Below, piece by piece: positions 33,285 through 43,672 of a stretch of DNA of 64,000 nucleotides. The notes beneath the pieces were generated by a model. That model saw nothing but the letters and a program-made list of their open reading frames with translations, was not told the DNA's origin and did no database searches. The stretch is from Heliocidaris erythrogramma. Its lineage: Eukaryota > Echinodermata > Echinoidea > Camarodonta > Echinometridae. The first letter of the stretch is position 1. The number at the start of each line of letters is the position of its first letter. Where the stretch lies: NCBI GenBank assembly GCA_025617745.1, contig CM046869.1, positions 12,419,168 to 12,483,167 of the forward strand, read 5' to 3'. Position numbers and translations under genes: made by a program.

Positions 33285-33908
33285 CAGGTCCAGCTAATGA
33301 TAACACAACACAGCATTCAGAATTTAGTTGAATTTTGTGAGACACTGATTTATTCGAGCTGAGCAGATCATAAGCATGCAGAACAATATATCAACAAACT
33401 ATTGGTTTGACAATCTGTAAACATTACTTTAACATGAATATGCTTTTAGTCATGGTGCAAGAACTGCCCTGGCCTCAACTCTAGAAGGACCCGGGTGTTT
33501 TTATCCGTCTAATTCCCTTTCTTTCTCATACATGCATCTATCTGCACCGAGCATGGCCATCCATGCTAACCATCGGATGCTCTCTGCATAAGGGCCACCA
33601 ACAGACAAGCACCCCCTCGAATCCCCCTTGCCTGCTAGAGGTGTTTAGGATGACTCCACTGCTAATTAGCAGACGAGACCCATCCACACCCCCCAAGCTA
33701 AGGTCCAGGGATCCCAAAAAGCCACCTGCATCCCAAACAGTGACTCGCACCGCGACAGGCTGGACAGCGTACGTGACCCTTCCCGCTAAGAATGAAATGG
33801 TGCAAGATGCAAAAGTGGCTATTACGCAATTCATTTTATTACATCAAGTTCCAAAAGTTCAAACCTTCTCCATGAGTTCGGCCAAAGCAGTTAATGATTA
33901 AATCACTT
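33285..33908 (-). repeat. Split direct repeat B2
   Basis: 624 bp nearly identical to 34206-34831, beginning CAGGTCCAGCTAATG on the plus strand right after GAATTA. Confidence 0.95.
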
Positions 33909-33945
33909 TCTAACAATACACAGGGATTGGGAAGTGAAGGGTGGG

Positions 33946-34199
33946 TAAATTCCGTTGAAAAGAAGACAAAATCTATCTGCACTCTCAACTCGTCGAAATC
34001 AGAAATCGTAATGCTGCCTTTTCATTCTCTGAGAAATCTCAGCAGCGAGACCGTGGGAACCGGCAAAATAAGATCGGCCTCGTTCTTTGAAATCTACTAG
34101 ACGCCGACCGCAGCTGCGCGTGTTACATGACACTTGCCAAACCTTTCATGATGCCGCCTGTAATACATTTTTAACAACAGCTTTGCACTGCTGTTAAAT
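33946..34199 (-). repeat. Split direct repeat A2
   Basis: 254 bp matching 42020-42273 at equal length, ending GCTGTTAAAT before GAATTA. A 37-bp spacer separates it from B2. Confidence 0.95.
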
Positions 34200-34205
34200 G
34201 AATTA

Positions 34206-34831
34206 CAGGTCCAGCTAATGATAACACAACACAGCATTCAGAATTTAGTTGAATTTTGTGAGACACTGATTTATTCGAGCTGAGCAGATCATAAGCATGC
34301 AGAACAATATATCAACAAACTATTGGTTTGACAATCTGTAAACATTACTTTAACATGAATATGCTTTTAGTCATGGTGCAAGAACTGCCCTGGCCTCAAC
34401 TCTAGAAGGACCCGGGTGTTTTTATCCGTCTAATTCCCTTTCTTTCTCATACATGCATCTATCTGCACCGAGCATGGCCATCCATGCTAACCATCGGATG
34501 CTCTCTGCATAAGGGCCACCAACAGACAAGCACCCCCTCGAATCCCCCCTTGCCTGCTAGAGGTGTTTAGGATGACTCCACTGCTAATTAGCAGACGAGA
34601 CCCCATCCACACCCCCCAAGCTAAGGTCCAGGGATCCCAAAAAGCCACCTGCATCCCAAACAGTGACTCGCACCGCGACAGGCTGGACAGCGTACGTGAC
34701 CCTTCCCGCTAAGAATGAAATGGTGCAAGATGCAAAAGTGGCTATTACGCAATTCATTTTATTACATCAAGTTCCAAAAGTTCAAACCTTCTCCATGAGT
34801 TCGGCCAAAGCAGTTAATGATTAAATCACTT
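34206..34831 (-). repeat. Split direct repeat B1
   Basis: 626 bp, nearly identical to B2 at 33285-33908, joined to A2 through GAATTA (34200-34205). Confidence 0.95.
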
Positions 34832-34979
34832 GCCAACACCGTAGTTTGCACAGTGGCTACAATTTCGAATTGGCGCCATACGGGCACCGCCCGCCGCCAC
34901 TGGACAGACTCGGTTGGTGTAACCCTTGTCATCATGACCCGCTTTCGGGTAATTCGGCGTTATTGTGAACGCTTTGTGA

Positions 34980-36480
34980 CTATAATACAACAAAACTTCT
35001 TAAAAACATACACAACGTACGTGTCACTGTAAAACTGCAATGCTCTCAAATAACTTGCATTGAATATGCATTTACCCAACACCAACATGCACCACTTGTG
35101 TGACCTGTAACACAGCAATGCCTTCAAATAACTTGCACCGAATATGAATTTACCCAAAACAACCTTGTCATAAGCATACATAACATAATTATGTGCCACT
35201 GTAAGACTGCAATGCCTTCAATACCGTCAAATAACTTGCCCTACTAGGGATTTACCGTAAACAAACATCTCATAAACATACACCATTTATGCGTCACTGT
35301 AAAACTGCAATGCTCTCAAATAACTTGCATTGAATATGCATTTACCCAACACCAACATGCACCACTTGTGTGACCTGTAACACAGCAATGCCTTCAAATA
35401 ACTTGCACCGAATATGAATTTACCCAAAACAACATTTTGTTTTCCTTTCATCTTTTCTTTCGTTATGTTATTCCTTTATTCAAATTATCATCTTCTCTTC
35501 TATCTTTCCTTATGTTACTCTCAATATCTTTATCCTTCTATCATTTATGTCTCTATCTTTCTTTATGTTTTTCTTTGTTTTTATCCACTTATTTTTACTT
35601 TCCAACTTTCCTTTTGTTGTATTCTTTGTTTCCTTTCATCATATTTTCTTCCAGCCTTCCTACCCTTCTATTCTCTCTTTATAGTTCATGTTTTTCTTTG
35701 CATTATCCTTCTATTGTTTTCTTTTTTCCCTTGTTTGTCGTTTTAAGCCTGAAAACGGGAAAAATCATACTGAGATGGACTCTTTTTCAATTTGTCCCCT
35801 TGAAGACACCTTCCTGAAAAATGTTCGAAAATTTCTACCAACGCGACGCGACGTTACCCGACTGTTTAGCAAAAGCCAAACAACCTTGTCATAAGCATAC
35901 ATAACATAATTATGTGCCACTGGAAGACTGCAATGCCTTCAATACCGTCAAATAACTTGCACCTACTAGGGATTTACCGTAAACAAACATCTCATAAACA
36001 TACACCATTTATGCGTCACTGTAAACGAACATCTCCTATTAAAGCATGCTCAACTTATGTGTCACTGGAAAACTGCAATGCCTTCATTTAAGTTGCACCA
36101 AATATGAATTTACCCAAAACAAACTTCTTATAAGCATACGTAACTTATGTGGCACTGTAAGACTGTGTTACCTTCAAATAACTTGCACCTACTAGGGATT
36201 TACCGTAAACAAACATCTCATAAACATACATAATTTATGTGTCAGTGTAAATGAATGAATGTACTAAAAACAAACATCTCCTAAGCATGCACAACGTATG
36301 TGTCACTGGAAAACTGCAATGCCTTCAATTAACTTGCACCAAATATGAATTTACCCAAACAAACATCTTACAATCATTGACAATTTATGTGTCACTGTAA
36401 AACTGCAATACCTTACATAATTTGTACCGACTATGAATTTACACGCCAAACAGACATCAGACAATTAATAAAATTTTAAC
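34980..36480. repeat. Minisatellite, about 75-100 bp degenerate units
   Basis: Repeated units of the form GTCACTGTAAAACTGCAATG, CCTTCAAATAACTTGCACC, GAATTTACCCAAAACAAAC and CATAAGCATACA. A block of about 115 bp recurs almost exactly (35025-35150 and 35300-35430). The array is interrupted by an insert at 35436-35875. Confidence 0.85.
35436..35875. mobile_element. Insertion in minisatellite, copy of 40975-41416
   Basis: Pyrimidine-rich DNA followed by a conserved 140-bp module (from GAAAACGGGAAAAATC to GTTTAGCAAAAGCC). AAACAAC occurs at both edges, and the uninterrupted array reads CCCAAAACAACCTTG at 35153. It is nearly the same as 40975-41416; the module also occurs inverted at 39753-39889. 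Confidence 0.6.
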
Positions 36481-37050
36481 ACTGAGGTTTTCACTTCCCA
36501 GCTTCTTGCACTCCCATGTGAATTACATAAAAATCGCTTTAATAATTGCCTGGTTATTGCATTGTTACGTAAAACGCATGTAAATTACATGCCGTCATGT
36601 GGTTCATTAGACCACCTATACTACGTGAGGCACCTAGGGACACAACGACCGCGTTAGCGGAAGTTACGGAGGCCACGAAAAACCCACCTTTTTAGGAAAG
36701 GGAAACGTGGTTGCGACCAAGGCCACTAGATGAGGGCGCACCCCCTGTCTCCTCACGCAGTGAAGCTGATAATGTAACTATTAATGTGGTAGCTGATAAT
36801 CTGTAGTTTGGTAACAGGTATATATATTTTTCCGGAATGTCCTTAAACAAAATTTAGTTAGGGCTAAACAATATGTACCCTAGACAACAACATGCATGTA
36901 ATGGAAAAACAAAAGCTCACAAACTCTACTAACAACTATTCATACACTCTGAGTTTGAGGCAAGGCACAATAAAAAGAAAAGAGGAAGCACAACATCGGG
37001 GAAATTGAGAGCAGGAGTGGGGGGGGGGGGGGGGGGCTTCCTGCAAGTCA
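36481..37050. other. Unassigned interior of Ngaro-like element
   Basis: No motif recognised. A poly(G) run lies at about 37020-37036, next to the end of the SGNH relic. Confidence 0.35.
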
Positions 37051-37052
37051 CA

Positions 37053-37585
37053 ATAGCTGCATCAATGCGTGACGAATGTCCCCGAGCAATAAGCTACATC
37101 CTGCCACCGACAAGTGGACCCGTCGCCCCCGTACAAGCTCCCGTCATCATGCCGAATACTTGGATGTGCCCCTGACACACCCCCACACGGCGGCATGTCG
37201 CACGTGCCCGCTTGTTCACCGCCAGCCGTACTTCTCTATCCCAGGCTGGTCCTCCTCGCTGAAGCCCCTATAATCTCTGACCAGATATTCCGCGTGTGAG
37301 GCAGATATTCATGGATCCGCTGTATTGCTCCCGCCACTATAAGACGCATTTTACGACGTCCAATACCGTTCGTTCCAGCACGGATCACAATGTATGACGG
37401 GCGAAAGTTGATGTCTTCCTGAAAGAGCGACCAGACTACATCGGGGAGTTGGCGCAGCTGGAGCCCCCTGCGACCTTCCCACTTTACCAATGCTGCCAGA
37501 CCCAAGCTTGGCTCTCCTTTCCGCCGTGCCAGCTGGCCAGCCCAATATACGATCGAGTCACCAACAATGCACACGGACGCCCGAC
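37053..37585 (-). pseudogene. SGNH/GDSL-type hydrolase relic in Ngaro-like element
   Basis: On the minus strand the frame starts after an acceptor-like TTGTTTCAG at about 37586 and reads ASVCIVGDSIVYWAGQ (catalytic Ser in GDS). Then come VIRAGTNGIGRR, in the position of the usual G-x-N-D block, and WSEIIG. After a frameshift near 37250 a second frame carries VHLS near 37120, the expected His position. The domain is about 175 residues, like the esterase-type ORFs of some animal retroelements. With the frameshift and the altered GTNG block it is probably inactive. There is no evidence that it is a host gene. Confidence 0.6.
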
Positions 37586-37639
37586 CTGAAACAAGTAATA
37601 AAACAAATCCTCTGGCAGTACAGGAGTCCACATTTATTT

Positions 37640-39750
37640 TTCGTTACACACTTACTAAGACACTTCCATATTTTAGCTATTCTTATTCGCTTTATCGTGA
37701 ACATCATCCTCAACATCTCCCCTGTAACTTGTTTATATAACCATGCAATGAGTCACCCTAAAAGTATAAAAAAAACCTCATCTGGGAGTGGGAAAAATGA
37801 ATATACCTGAAGGTACATCAACTCGTGTAATCTACCCAGAAAGGCACTTTTTAGGTGGTCCTCCTAATTCCGTCAGAATTTTCTTTCTTTATTCTTTCTT
37901 GATTATTTTACCACCCCTTTCTTGTGACAGTGATTTCTCAAAATCCTCTCATTCAATTTTCATCAATTTTCTGTAAGTCATCAGGCCTATCATGGTCAAG
38001 TGCCACGAAATTTTTCAAGGTCATCAGGTCATCGTGACGTCATCCAGGCGCCATTTTGTGAAATCACATTATCAATCATTTCTTCATAACGAGTCATCAA
38101 AATTGAACCATATTTGATACACATTAACAGGTCAAGGGTCAACATAAAATGTCATCAAAATCCGTGCGCGCGTAATGACGCGCACGTCAAAATTTAGAAA
38201 TGCTCCAAATCACTTTTCAAATTAGAGTACGGTTCAGGACATTTTAAGCATTTCAAACTTTCCTATTCGTGCGCGTATGCGCTCGCCCAGCGCGTACAGA
38301 ACGTTAAAACGCCGTTTTTCGCATAGTTTGTCTTCCTGACACTATTCTTGACAATTTCCAACCATATACAGCCATTCTCGACCTTCCATACTGCCACACG
38401 CGCACGTCAAACTTTCAAAATTCGTGAGCGCGTCAATGGGCATTCTCATGTAAAAAGTGTAAAAACATGAAAAAATGACGACGTCATTTTTGTATTCATT
38501 TGATAATTTCAGTAATAAATGGTCGATTTTCTTCCAAATTTCGATATGGTATAGCTAAGACAATTTTCTACAAGATCAATCACCAACATTTTCCATTTTG
38601 ATGACGTCATCATCGCGAAATTTTCAATCAAAGATGCCATGTCAGAATTTGCCCTATTTGCGTGTTATGTCTATTTTTTTTTTTGTTGCTTCTTTGTGCC
38701 TTTCATTTTGTTTATCTCCCAAGTATCCTGCATTTAGGGCTGCAAATAGTGCAATATCAAATAGTCTTGTTTGATATCACAATTTCTCAAAATTGGCTTA
38801 GTCAATTATCATAAAATTTTCGTTAGTCATCAGTCCTAATAAGGTCAAGTTCCCGCATCTTTTTCAAGGTCATCAGATTATTGTGCCGCCATCTAGGCGC
38901 CATTTTCTACCAATCAACTTATGGTCGTATCTTGACTTCATAACGCCATGTCATTTCTGTTACATATTTGGCATGGTTAAGGTCAATGTAATTTCTGTCA
39001 TGGTCATCACCATTATCACCATCATCATCTTCCTCATCATCATCACTGTCATCACCATTATCATGATCATTCATTGCCTTTTGTTTTTTATTTCGTAATT
39101 ATTTTCATGATTCTATCATCTCCTAATTTAACAGTATGCATTATTTCTCCCATCTTATCGAATATATCATGGTTTACCATGCATATCTTTATATTTCACC
39201 TGTCAACTTCCTAACAAAATAGAACTTAGATACGGACGACATTGCCTGCACATCGTTCTGATACGATCGATTGCAGTTCTAAATGTTGTCATGATCATCA
39301 TTATCGTCATTGAGCATCTTATCATTGTCAACATTATCCTGATTGTTATCCTGCACAAACATTATCACATCTTACAATGACCGTTTCACACATTTTTGTA
39401 CAGTCCTGTCCTCAAGAAGCATCTCCATTCATGGCATTCTTAATTGACTATCTTCAGTTTAGCATTTCCCCATTATTATGATCCTCCTGATTACAATCAT
39501 GATCATACAAATTGAAGACAGCCCACCGAATTCGTCCTCATGAATTATTATAATTTTTTTTTTTTTTTTTTAATATAGACATGGAACAACGTACACAACT
39601 TCATGCACCTAGTGAAGAAAAGAAAATGCAAATACAATGTCAATGAAAACTTCAGAAACGCAACTCGCTATCGGCTGGCATAGCTGGTCAACTTATGTGT
39701 CACGTTGGCAATACTGGGGGAGAACCAAACCCCATGTTCACCCCATTTCG
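37640..39750. other. Unassigned, with a diverged repeat pair and CAT repeats
   Basis: A segment near 38010-38090 (TTTTTCAAGGTCATCAG, then GGCGCCATTTT) recurs in diverged form at 38860-38950. CAT/ATC trinucleotide repeats lie at about 38998-39070, and a T24 run at about 39551-39574. No gene seen. Confidence 0.45.
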
Positions 39751-39752
39751 CC

Positions 39753-39889
39753 GGGCTTTTGCTAAACAGTCGGGTAACGTCGCGTCGCGTTGGTAGAAAT
39801 TTTCGAACATTTTTCAGGAAGGTGTCTTCAAGGGAACAAATTGAAAAAGAGTCCATCTCAGTATGATTTTTCCCGTTTAGCAAAAGCCC
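39753..39889. mobile_element. 137-bp MITE with perfect 15-bp TIRs
   Basis: Starts GGGCTTTTGCTAAAC and ends GTTTAGCAAAAGCCC. The interior is the inverse of the module at 35735-35873 and 41282-41416. Those two copies have kept only one of the TIRs. No target duplication visible. Confidence 0.72.
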
Positions 39890-40002
39890 AACATGACAGG
39901 CCGTCTTGGTTAGATATATCAAGTAAATCAATGGTCGTGTGTGCGTGTGTGTGTCCGTCCGTCCCTCCCTCCGTCCGTCCGTGTGTGCTCAAAAAGTTAG
40001 AA

Positions 40003-40290
40003 AATGCTACTTCTCCGTCATTTCTAGGCCGATTTTGATTCTGGTTGTTTTATCTGATAGGGCTGAGTGGGGGCTTCCAAACTTCTACACAAAGTCATAA
40101 AATTCATCAATTATGCAAATTTATGCAAATTTATTCAAAATCGACCAAAAATGCTACTTCTCCTCTATTTCACACCGTATTTTGAATCTGATTGTTTTAT
40201 CTGATAGGGCTGGGTAGGGGCTGTCAAACCTCTACACAGAATTTTGAAATTCATTAATTATGCAAATTTATTGTAATTTATTCAAAATCA
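40003..40290. repeat. Two tandem units of about 140 bp, after a GTCCGTCC microsatellite
   Basis: Each unit includes AAAATGCTACTTCTCC, TGGTTGTTTTATCTGATAGG and ATTATGCAAATTTAT. They are preceded by a GTGTGTGTGTCCGTCC tract at 39936-39984. Confidence 0.75.
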
Positions 40291-40449
40291 ATAGAAAATG
40301 CATTTATAATCATAATACATATTATCATAATTTGATAATTCATTTCTCACATTTATCTTCAAGGTTCTATCAGAAATTACATAAATTAACAGCCATTCCA
40401 ACACAGATCTACACTTCTGGCGGGGACATATATTACGCATCGCGTAATT

Positions 40450-41280
40450 ACTAATTCAGTTATTTTTAATCCTTTTTTAATTAATTTTTCTTTCCACCTT
40501 TCCTTTCATTACGTTATTCTTTTATTGCTTTTATCATTTTGTTTTCCATCTTTCATAATGTTACTGTTTATATTTATTCTTTTTATCCTCTTTTTTTATT
40601 GCTTTCCATCTTCACTTTGTTATTCTTTGTTCCCTTTTATCATCTTCTCTTCCACCTTTCTTCATGTTTATATTTATCTTTTTATCATTTTTCTCTCTCG
40701 CTTTGTCATTTCTTGCTTTTATCCTTCTATCAATTATCTTTCCATCCTTCCTCTCGTTATGATATTCTTTGTTTCCTGTTATCATTTTCTCCCCCACCTT
40801 CCTCACGTTAATCTTTATCCTTCTATCATTTCTCTCTCTGTCTTTCTTTATATAAGTTAAACTTTTTTATCCTATCATTTCTCTCTCTATCTTTCATACT
40901 ATTCTTTTTAAAATCATTTTCTGCTTCCCATCTTTACTTACTTTCCTTAAAACATTCTTTGCTTTTATCCTATCATTTTGTTTTCCTTTCATCTTTTCTT
41001 TCATGTTATTCCTTTATTCAAATTATCATCTTCTCTTCTATCTTTCCTTATGTTACTCTTAATATCTTTATCCTTCTATCATTTATGTCTCTATCTTTCT
41101 TTATGTTATTCTTTGTTTTTATCCACTTATTTTTACTTTCCAACTTTCCTTTTGTTGTATTCTTTGTTTCCTTTCATCATATTTTCTTCCATCCCTCCTA
41201 CCCTTCTATTCTCTCTTTATAGTTCATGTTTTTCTTTGCATTATCCTTCCATTGTTTTCTTTATTCCCTTGTTTGTCGTT
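40450..41280. repeat. Pyrimidine-rich degenerate repeat
   Basis: Over 800 bp built from variants of CTTTCTTTATGTTATTCTTTG and TTTTATCCTTCTATCATT. Hydrophobic ORFs here are compositional. Its right part (40975-41280) recurs at 35436-35735. Confidence 0.85.
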
Positions 41281-41501
41281 TTTAGCCTGAAAACGGGAAA
41301 AATCATACTGAGATGGACTCTTTTTCAATTTGTCCCCTTGAAGACACCTTCCTGAAAAATGTTCGAAAATTTCTACCAACGCGACGCGACGTTACCCGAC
41401 TGTTTAGCAAAAGCCTTTCGCCGCACCACTTCGTTAAACTCTGCATTAGCATCCTCAATCACCCACTACACCGGCCTGACACATCCCACTATCAAACTCA
41501 C

Positions 41502-41741
41502 CGCTCCCAGCTGATTCAGCAACCGTCTGACGAGGGTCGGCTTGCGACCGCATATTTACGCATCCCTGATCTGATCCAGCCCCTGCGGTATCCGCTCCAT
41601 GATCATCCGCCCCCGACGCCGACGGCGTAGCTCTAGTCGATGCCCTAGTTGCTCTGCCCGACGCGGCCTGCGACCCCGAGCCTGCTCGGCGGAGACGCCT
41701 GTCGTCTTTGGGCGATCTCGCTTCGCCTTGCTCTTCGGCAT
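41502..41741 (-). pseudogene. Basic N-terminal ORF of Ngaro-like element
   Basis: On the minus strand it starts MPKSKAKRDRPKTTG about 280 bp after A1. The first frame is Arg-rich and ends at 41556. A second frame is open from about 41690 to a donor-like GTGAGT at 41501 and reads Ser/Ala-rich sequence, so one frameshift is likely. If spliced to the SGNH segment at 37585 the phase agrees, suggesting a spliced gag-like/SGNH ORF. No domain recognised. Confidence 0.4.
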
Positions 41742-42019
41742 CTTAGTTCACTCGCACGCCTCGTCTTCCAAAAATGTTCACCTGCACGATTACTAATCAC
41801 GTCCAATTCCGAGGATATCACTAGAAACGTTCCAAATGAAATCTTTGTCTGCCCCGGTAGAAAATTCCAAGAAATTGTGAAGTATATATAGCCGTGTACT
41901 AAACGACGTAATCCAGGGCAGTAATACAGTATAATTTATATCAAACCAAATAAATCCAGAAACAAGTATCCAACTTCAGAACTAGTCCAATTGAAAAGAG
42001 GTTAAATTATATCAGAAGT

Positions 42020-42273
42020 TAAATTCCGTTGAAAAGAAGACAAAATCTATCTGCACTCTCAACTCGTCGAAATCAGAAATCGTAATGCTGCCTTTTCATT
42101 CTCTGAGAAATCTCAGCAGCGAGACCGTGGGAACCGGCAAAATAAGATCGGCCTCGTTCTTTGAAATCTACTAGACGCCGACCGCAGCTGCGCGTGTTAC
42201 ATGACACTTGCCAAACCTTTCATGATGCCGCCTGTAATACATTTTTAACAACAGCTTTGCACTGCTGTTAAAT
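42020..42273 (-). repeat. Split direct repeat A1
   Basis: 254 bp, matching A2 (33946-34199), followed by GAATTA (42274-42279). It forms the 5' end of the Ngaro-like element on the minus strand. Confidence 0.95.
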
Positions 42274-42279
42274 GAATTA

Positions 42280-42770
42280 TCTACCATACCATCCACGATA
42301 TATACATGTACGACATTGTTGTCTTGAGATGTGAAGGTAGAGATAGAAGTAAATAATGGTTTACTAGCTATGTTTATATTTTAAGAATGTTCCTATTTTA
42401 GAAATACACATATGATTTACATCCTATTGGTTTAGTGGTAATTTGATTATCGCTAGTATAGTGGGTGTACACTACTTATGATTGTTAGTTTTCACCTCCT
42501 CTTGGTTTAGTGGTAATTCCATAATTATTATAGTGCAGGGGTGCGTGTACTCTTGTCTTTAACACTATCTTTGTGTTAGAGTCGTTTGGTCTGCTCAGTT
42601 ATACATGTATTCGATATGCTTTATTACGCAGTAGTATTTGTCACTTTTTCTGCCTTTGTAGGTAAAATAGTTTGTTAAAAATTTAGTTATTGGTTTTGAG
42701 CCATTCAATATCATTGGCCTTTATGTATAGCAGATAGTAATATTTACTCAAATTTGTTTTTGATTAGGAC
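42280..42770. other. 3' internal region of nested LTR element
   Basis: Non-coding continuation of the LTR element after the inner insertion. A motif with TTGGTTTAGTGGTAAT appears twice (about 42427 and 42503). Confidence 0.5.
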
Positions 42771-42795
42771 AGAGAGATAGGGAGAAAGAAAGAGA
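42771..42795 (+). promoter_or_regulatory. Polypurine tract of nested LTR element
   Basis: A purine-rich tract (AGAGAGATAGGGAGAAAGAA and on) ends five bases before the 3' LTR. It confirms the plus orientation. Confidence 0.7.
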
Positions 42796-42800
42796 TATCA

Positions 42801-42994
42801 CGCCATTGGATTAGAGTTCCATTATTATGCTCTATATTGGATTGTGTTATACCGCCACCTTGTGGCAAAGTTGAGTTATATGATTGTTTATATGCAATCG
42901 CCCCTTAGCGGCGCCGCAATTGAGAGTTGACCATTGTCTCATTAAACTGAGGTAACTTAAGCCTTTATTGTGATTGGAGTGTCTTCCTTTCTGG
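42801..42994 (+). repeat. 3' LTR of nested LTR element
   Basis: Matches 29470-29662 with about three differences, followed by the target duplication CGCTG. Confidence 0.88.
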
Positions 42995-43672
42995 CGCTGT
43001 GCTTTGACAGGGCTCGGCAAGGCGGTAGTATCAGTCTCGCCCCCGTGGAGCTTATTGGCAAGAGGCGTTGCCAGTTGTCGCCCAAACATTAACACAGCAG
43101 GTTCGGTCCCCAAGGAGTCGTGTAAGGATGTGTTGAAGGCGTAAGCAAACTCGGCAAGATGCACATCCCACTGCCGCTGGTCAGATGATACGAAGGCCTG
43201 TAACATTCCTTTGATGTTCCGGTTGACCCTCTCAACCCAGTTGGTTTGTGGATGGTACGGGGTGATGAAAACCTGTTGTACACCCCATTCAGCACAAACA
43301 GCAGCCAGACATTTCCCTCGAAACTGAGGCCCGTTGTCCGAAAGGAGGTTCTTGGGTGGTCCATACCGGCAGAAGAGTTGTCTAACCAGAGCACATGGGA
43401 CAGTCTGGCCCGTAGCGTTTGGCAGCGGCAGTATCTCAGTGAACCTTGTGAAGTGGTCAACGGCCACCAGTATAAACTCATGGCCACCATGACTCCTAGG
43501 AAGAGGTCCCATGAGGTCCACTGCAACAGTCTCCCAGGGTCTTGTGGATGTGGTTGAGAGCATTCTAACAGGTTTCTTCTGATATGATGGTTTTGTTTGT
43601 TGACAGATACGGCAGCAACGGACAAAGCTGCGGACATGCTGTGACATCCCTTTCCAGCAAAGACTATACAGG
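42995..43672 (-). pseudogene. Gypsy integrase zinc-finger end and catalytic core (5' part of split ORF)
   Basis: Minus-strand integrase with the end of the HHCC finger (CCRICQQTKP) and a complete D,D-35-E core: D in VAVDLMGP, D in LLSDNGPQF, E in NWVERVNRN. The frame is open from about 43672 to the insertion point at 42999 and continues at 29469 after the nested element. Upstream it is cut by a poly(A)-tailed insert. All three catalytic residues are present, but RT and gag are gone. Confidence 0.88.

Larger units (their letters stand above)
33285..42273 (-). mobile_element. PAT/Ngaro-like element with split direct repeats (A1-internal-B1-A2-B2)
   Basis: Read on the minus strand: A1 (42273-42020, 254 bp), internal DNA, B1 (34831-34206, 626 bp), then A2 (34199-33946, 254 bp) and B2 (33908-33285, 624 bp). 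A1 equals A2 and B1 equals B2. GAATTA (TAATTC on this strand) lies at both outer ends (33279-33284, 42274-42279) and between B1 and A2 (34200-34205). This is the split-direct-repeat plan of PAT/Ngaro-type tyrosine-recombinase retrotransposons, in which the circle junction recombines with a matching core in the target. Inside are relics of a basic N-terminal ORF (41741-41502) and an SGNH hydrolase (37585-37053), an ORF type reported in animal Ngaro elements. No RT or recombinase was found; repeats fill the rest. A tandem duplication split by an insertion would be an alternative. Confidence 0.72.
29470..42994 (+). mobile_element. Nested LTR retroelement without reverse transcriptase
   Basis: Near-identical LTRs of about 193 bp (29470-29662 and 42801-42994, about three differences) are flanked by CGCTG on both sides (29465-29469 and 42995-42999). 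A leucine-tRNA-like primer binding site follows the first LTR and a polypurine tract precedes the second, so the element runs on the plus strand. It carries a gag/protease-like ORF (29828-31108) and a repeat-bearing ORF (31078-32121), then long T-rich DNA. A further element sits at 33285-42273; without it this element is about 4.5 kb. No RT, RNase H or integrase was seen, so it probably depends on another element's enzymes. Confidence 0.88.

Noticed and set aside
35414-35817. Hydrophobic ORFs resembling membrane proteins (also 40525-41355)
   Set aside because: Compositional product of pyrimidine-rich repeats, in several frames at once.
37236-37631. Host SGNH hydrolase gene
   Set aside because: It lies inside the split-direct-repeat element, is frame-broken, and lacks a normal G-x-N-D block.
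29470-42994. A single giant 13.5-kb LTR element
   Set aside because: About 9 kb of it is a separate minus-strand element with its own split direct repeats; the LTR element itself is about 4.5 kb.
43246-43557. Plus-strand ORF opposite the integrase
   Set aside because: Shadow of the minus-strand integrase; no family signature.
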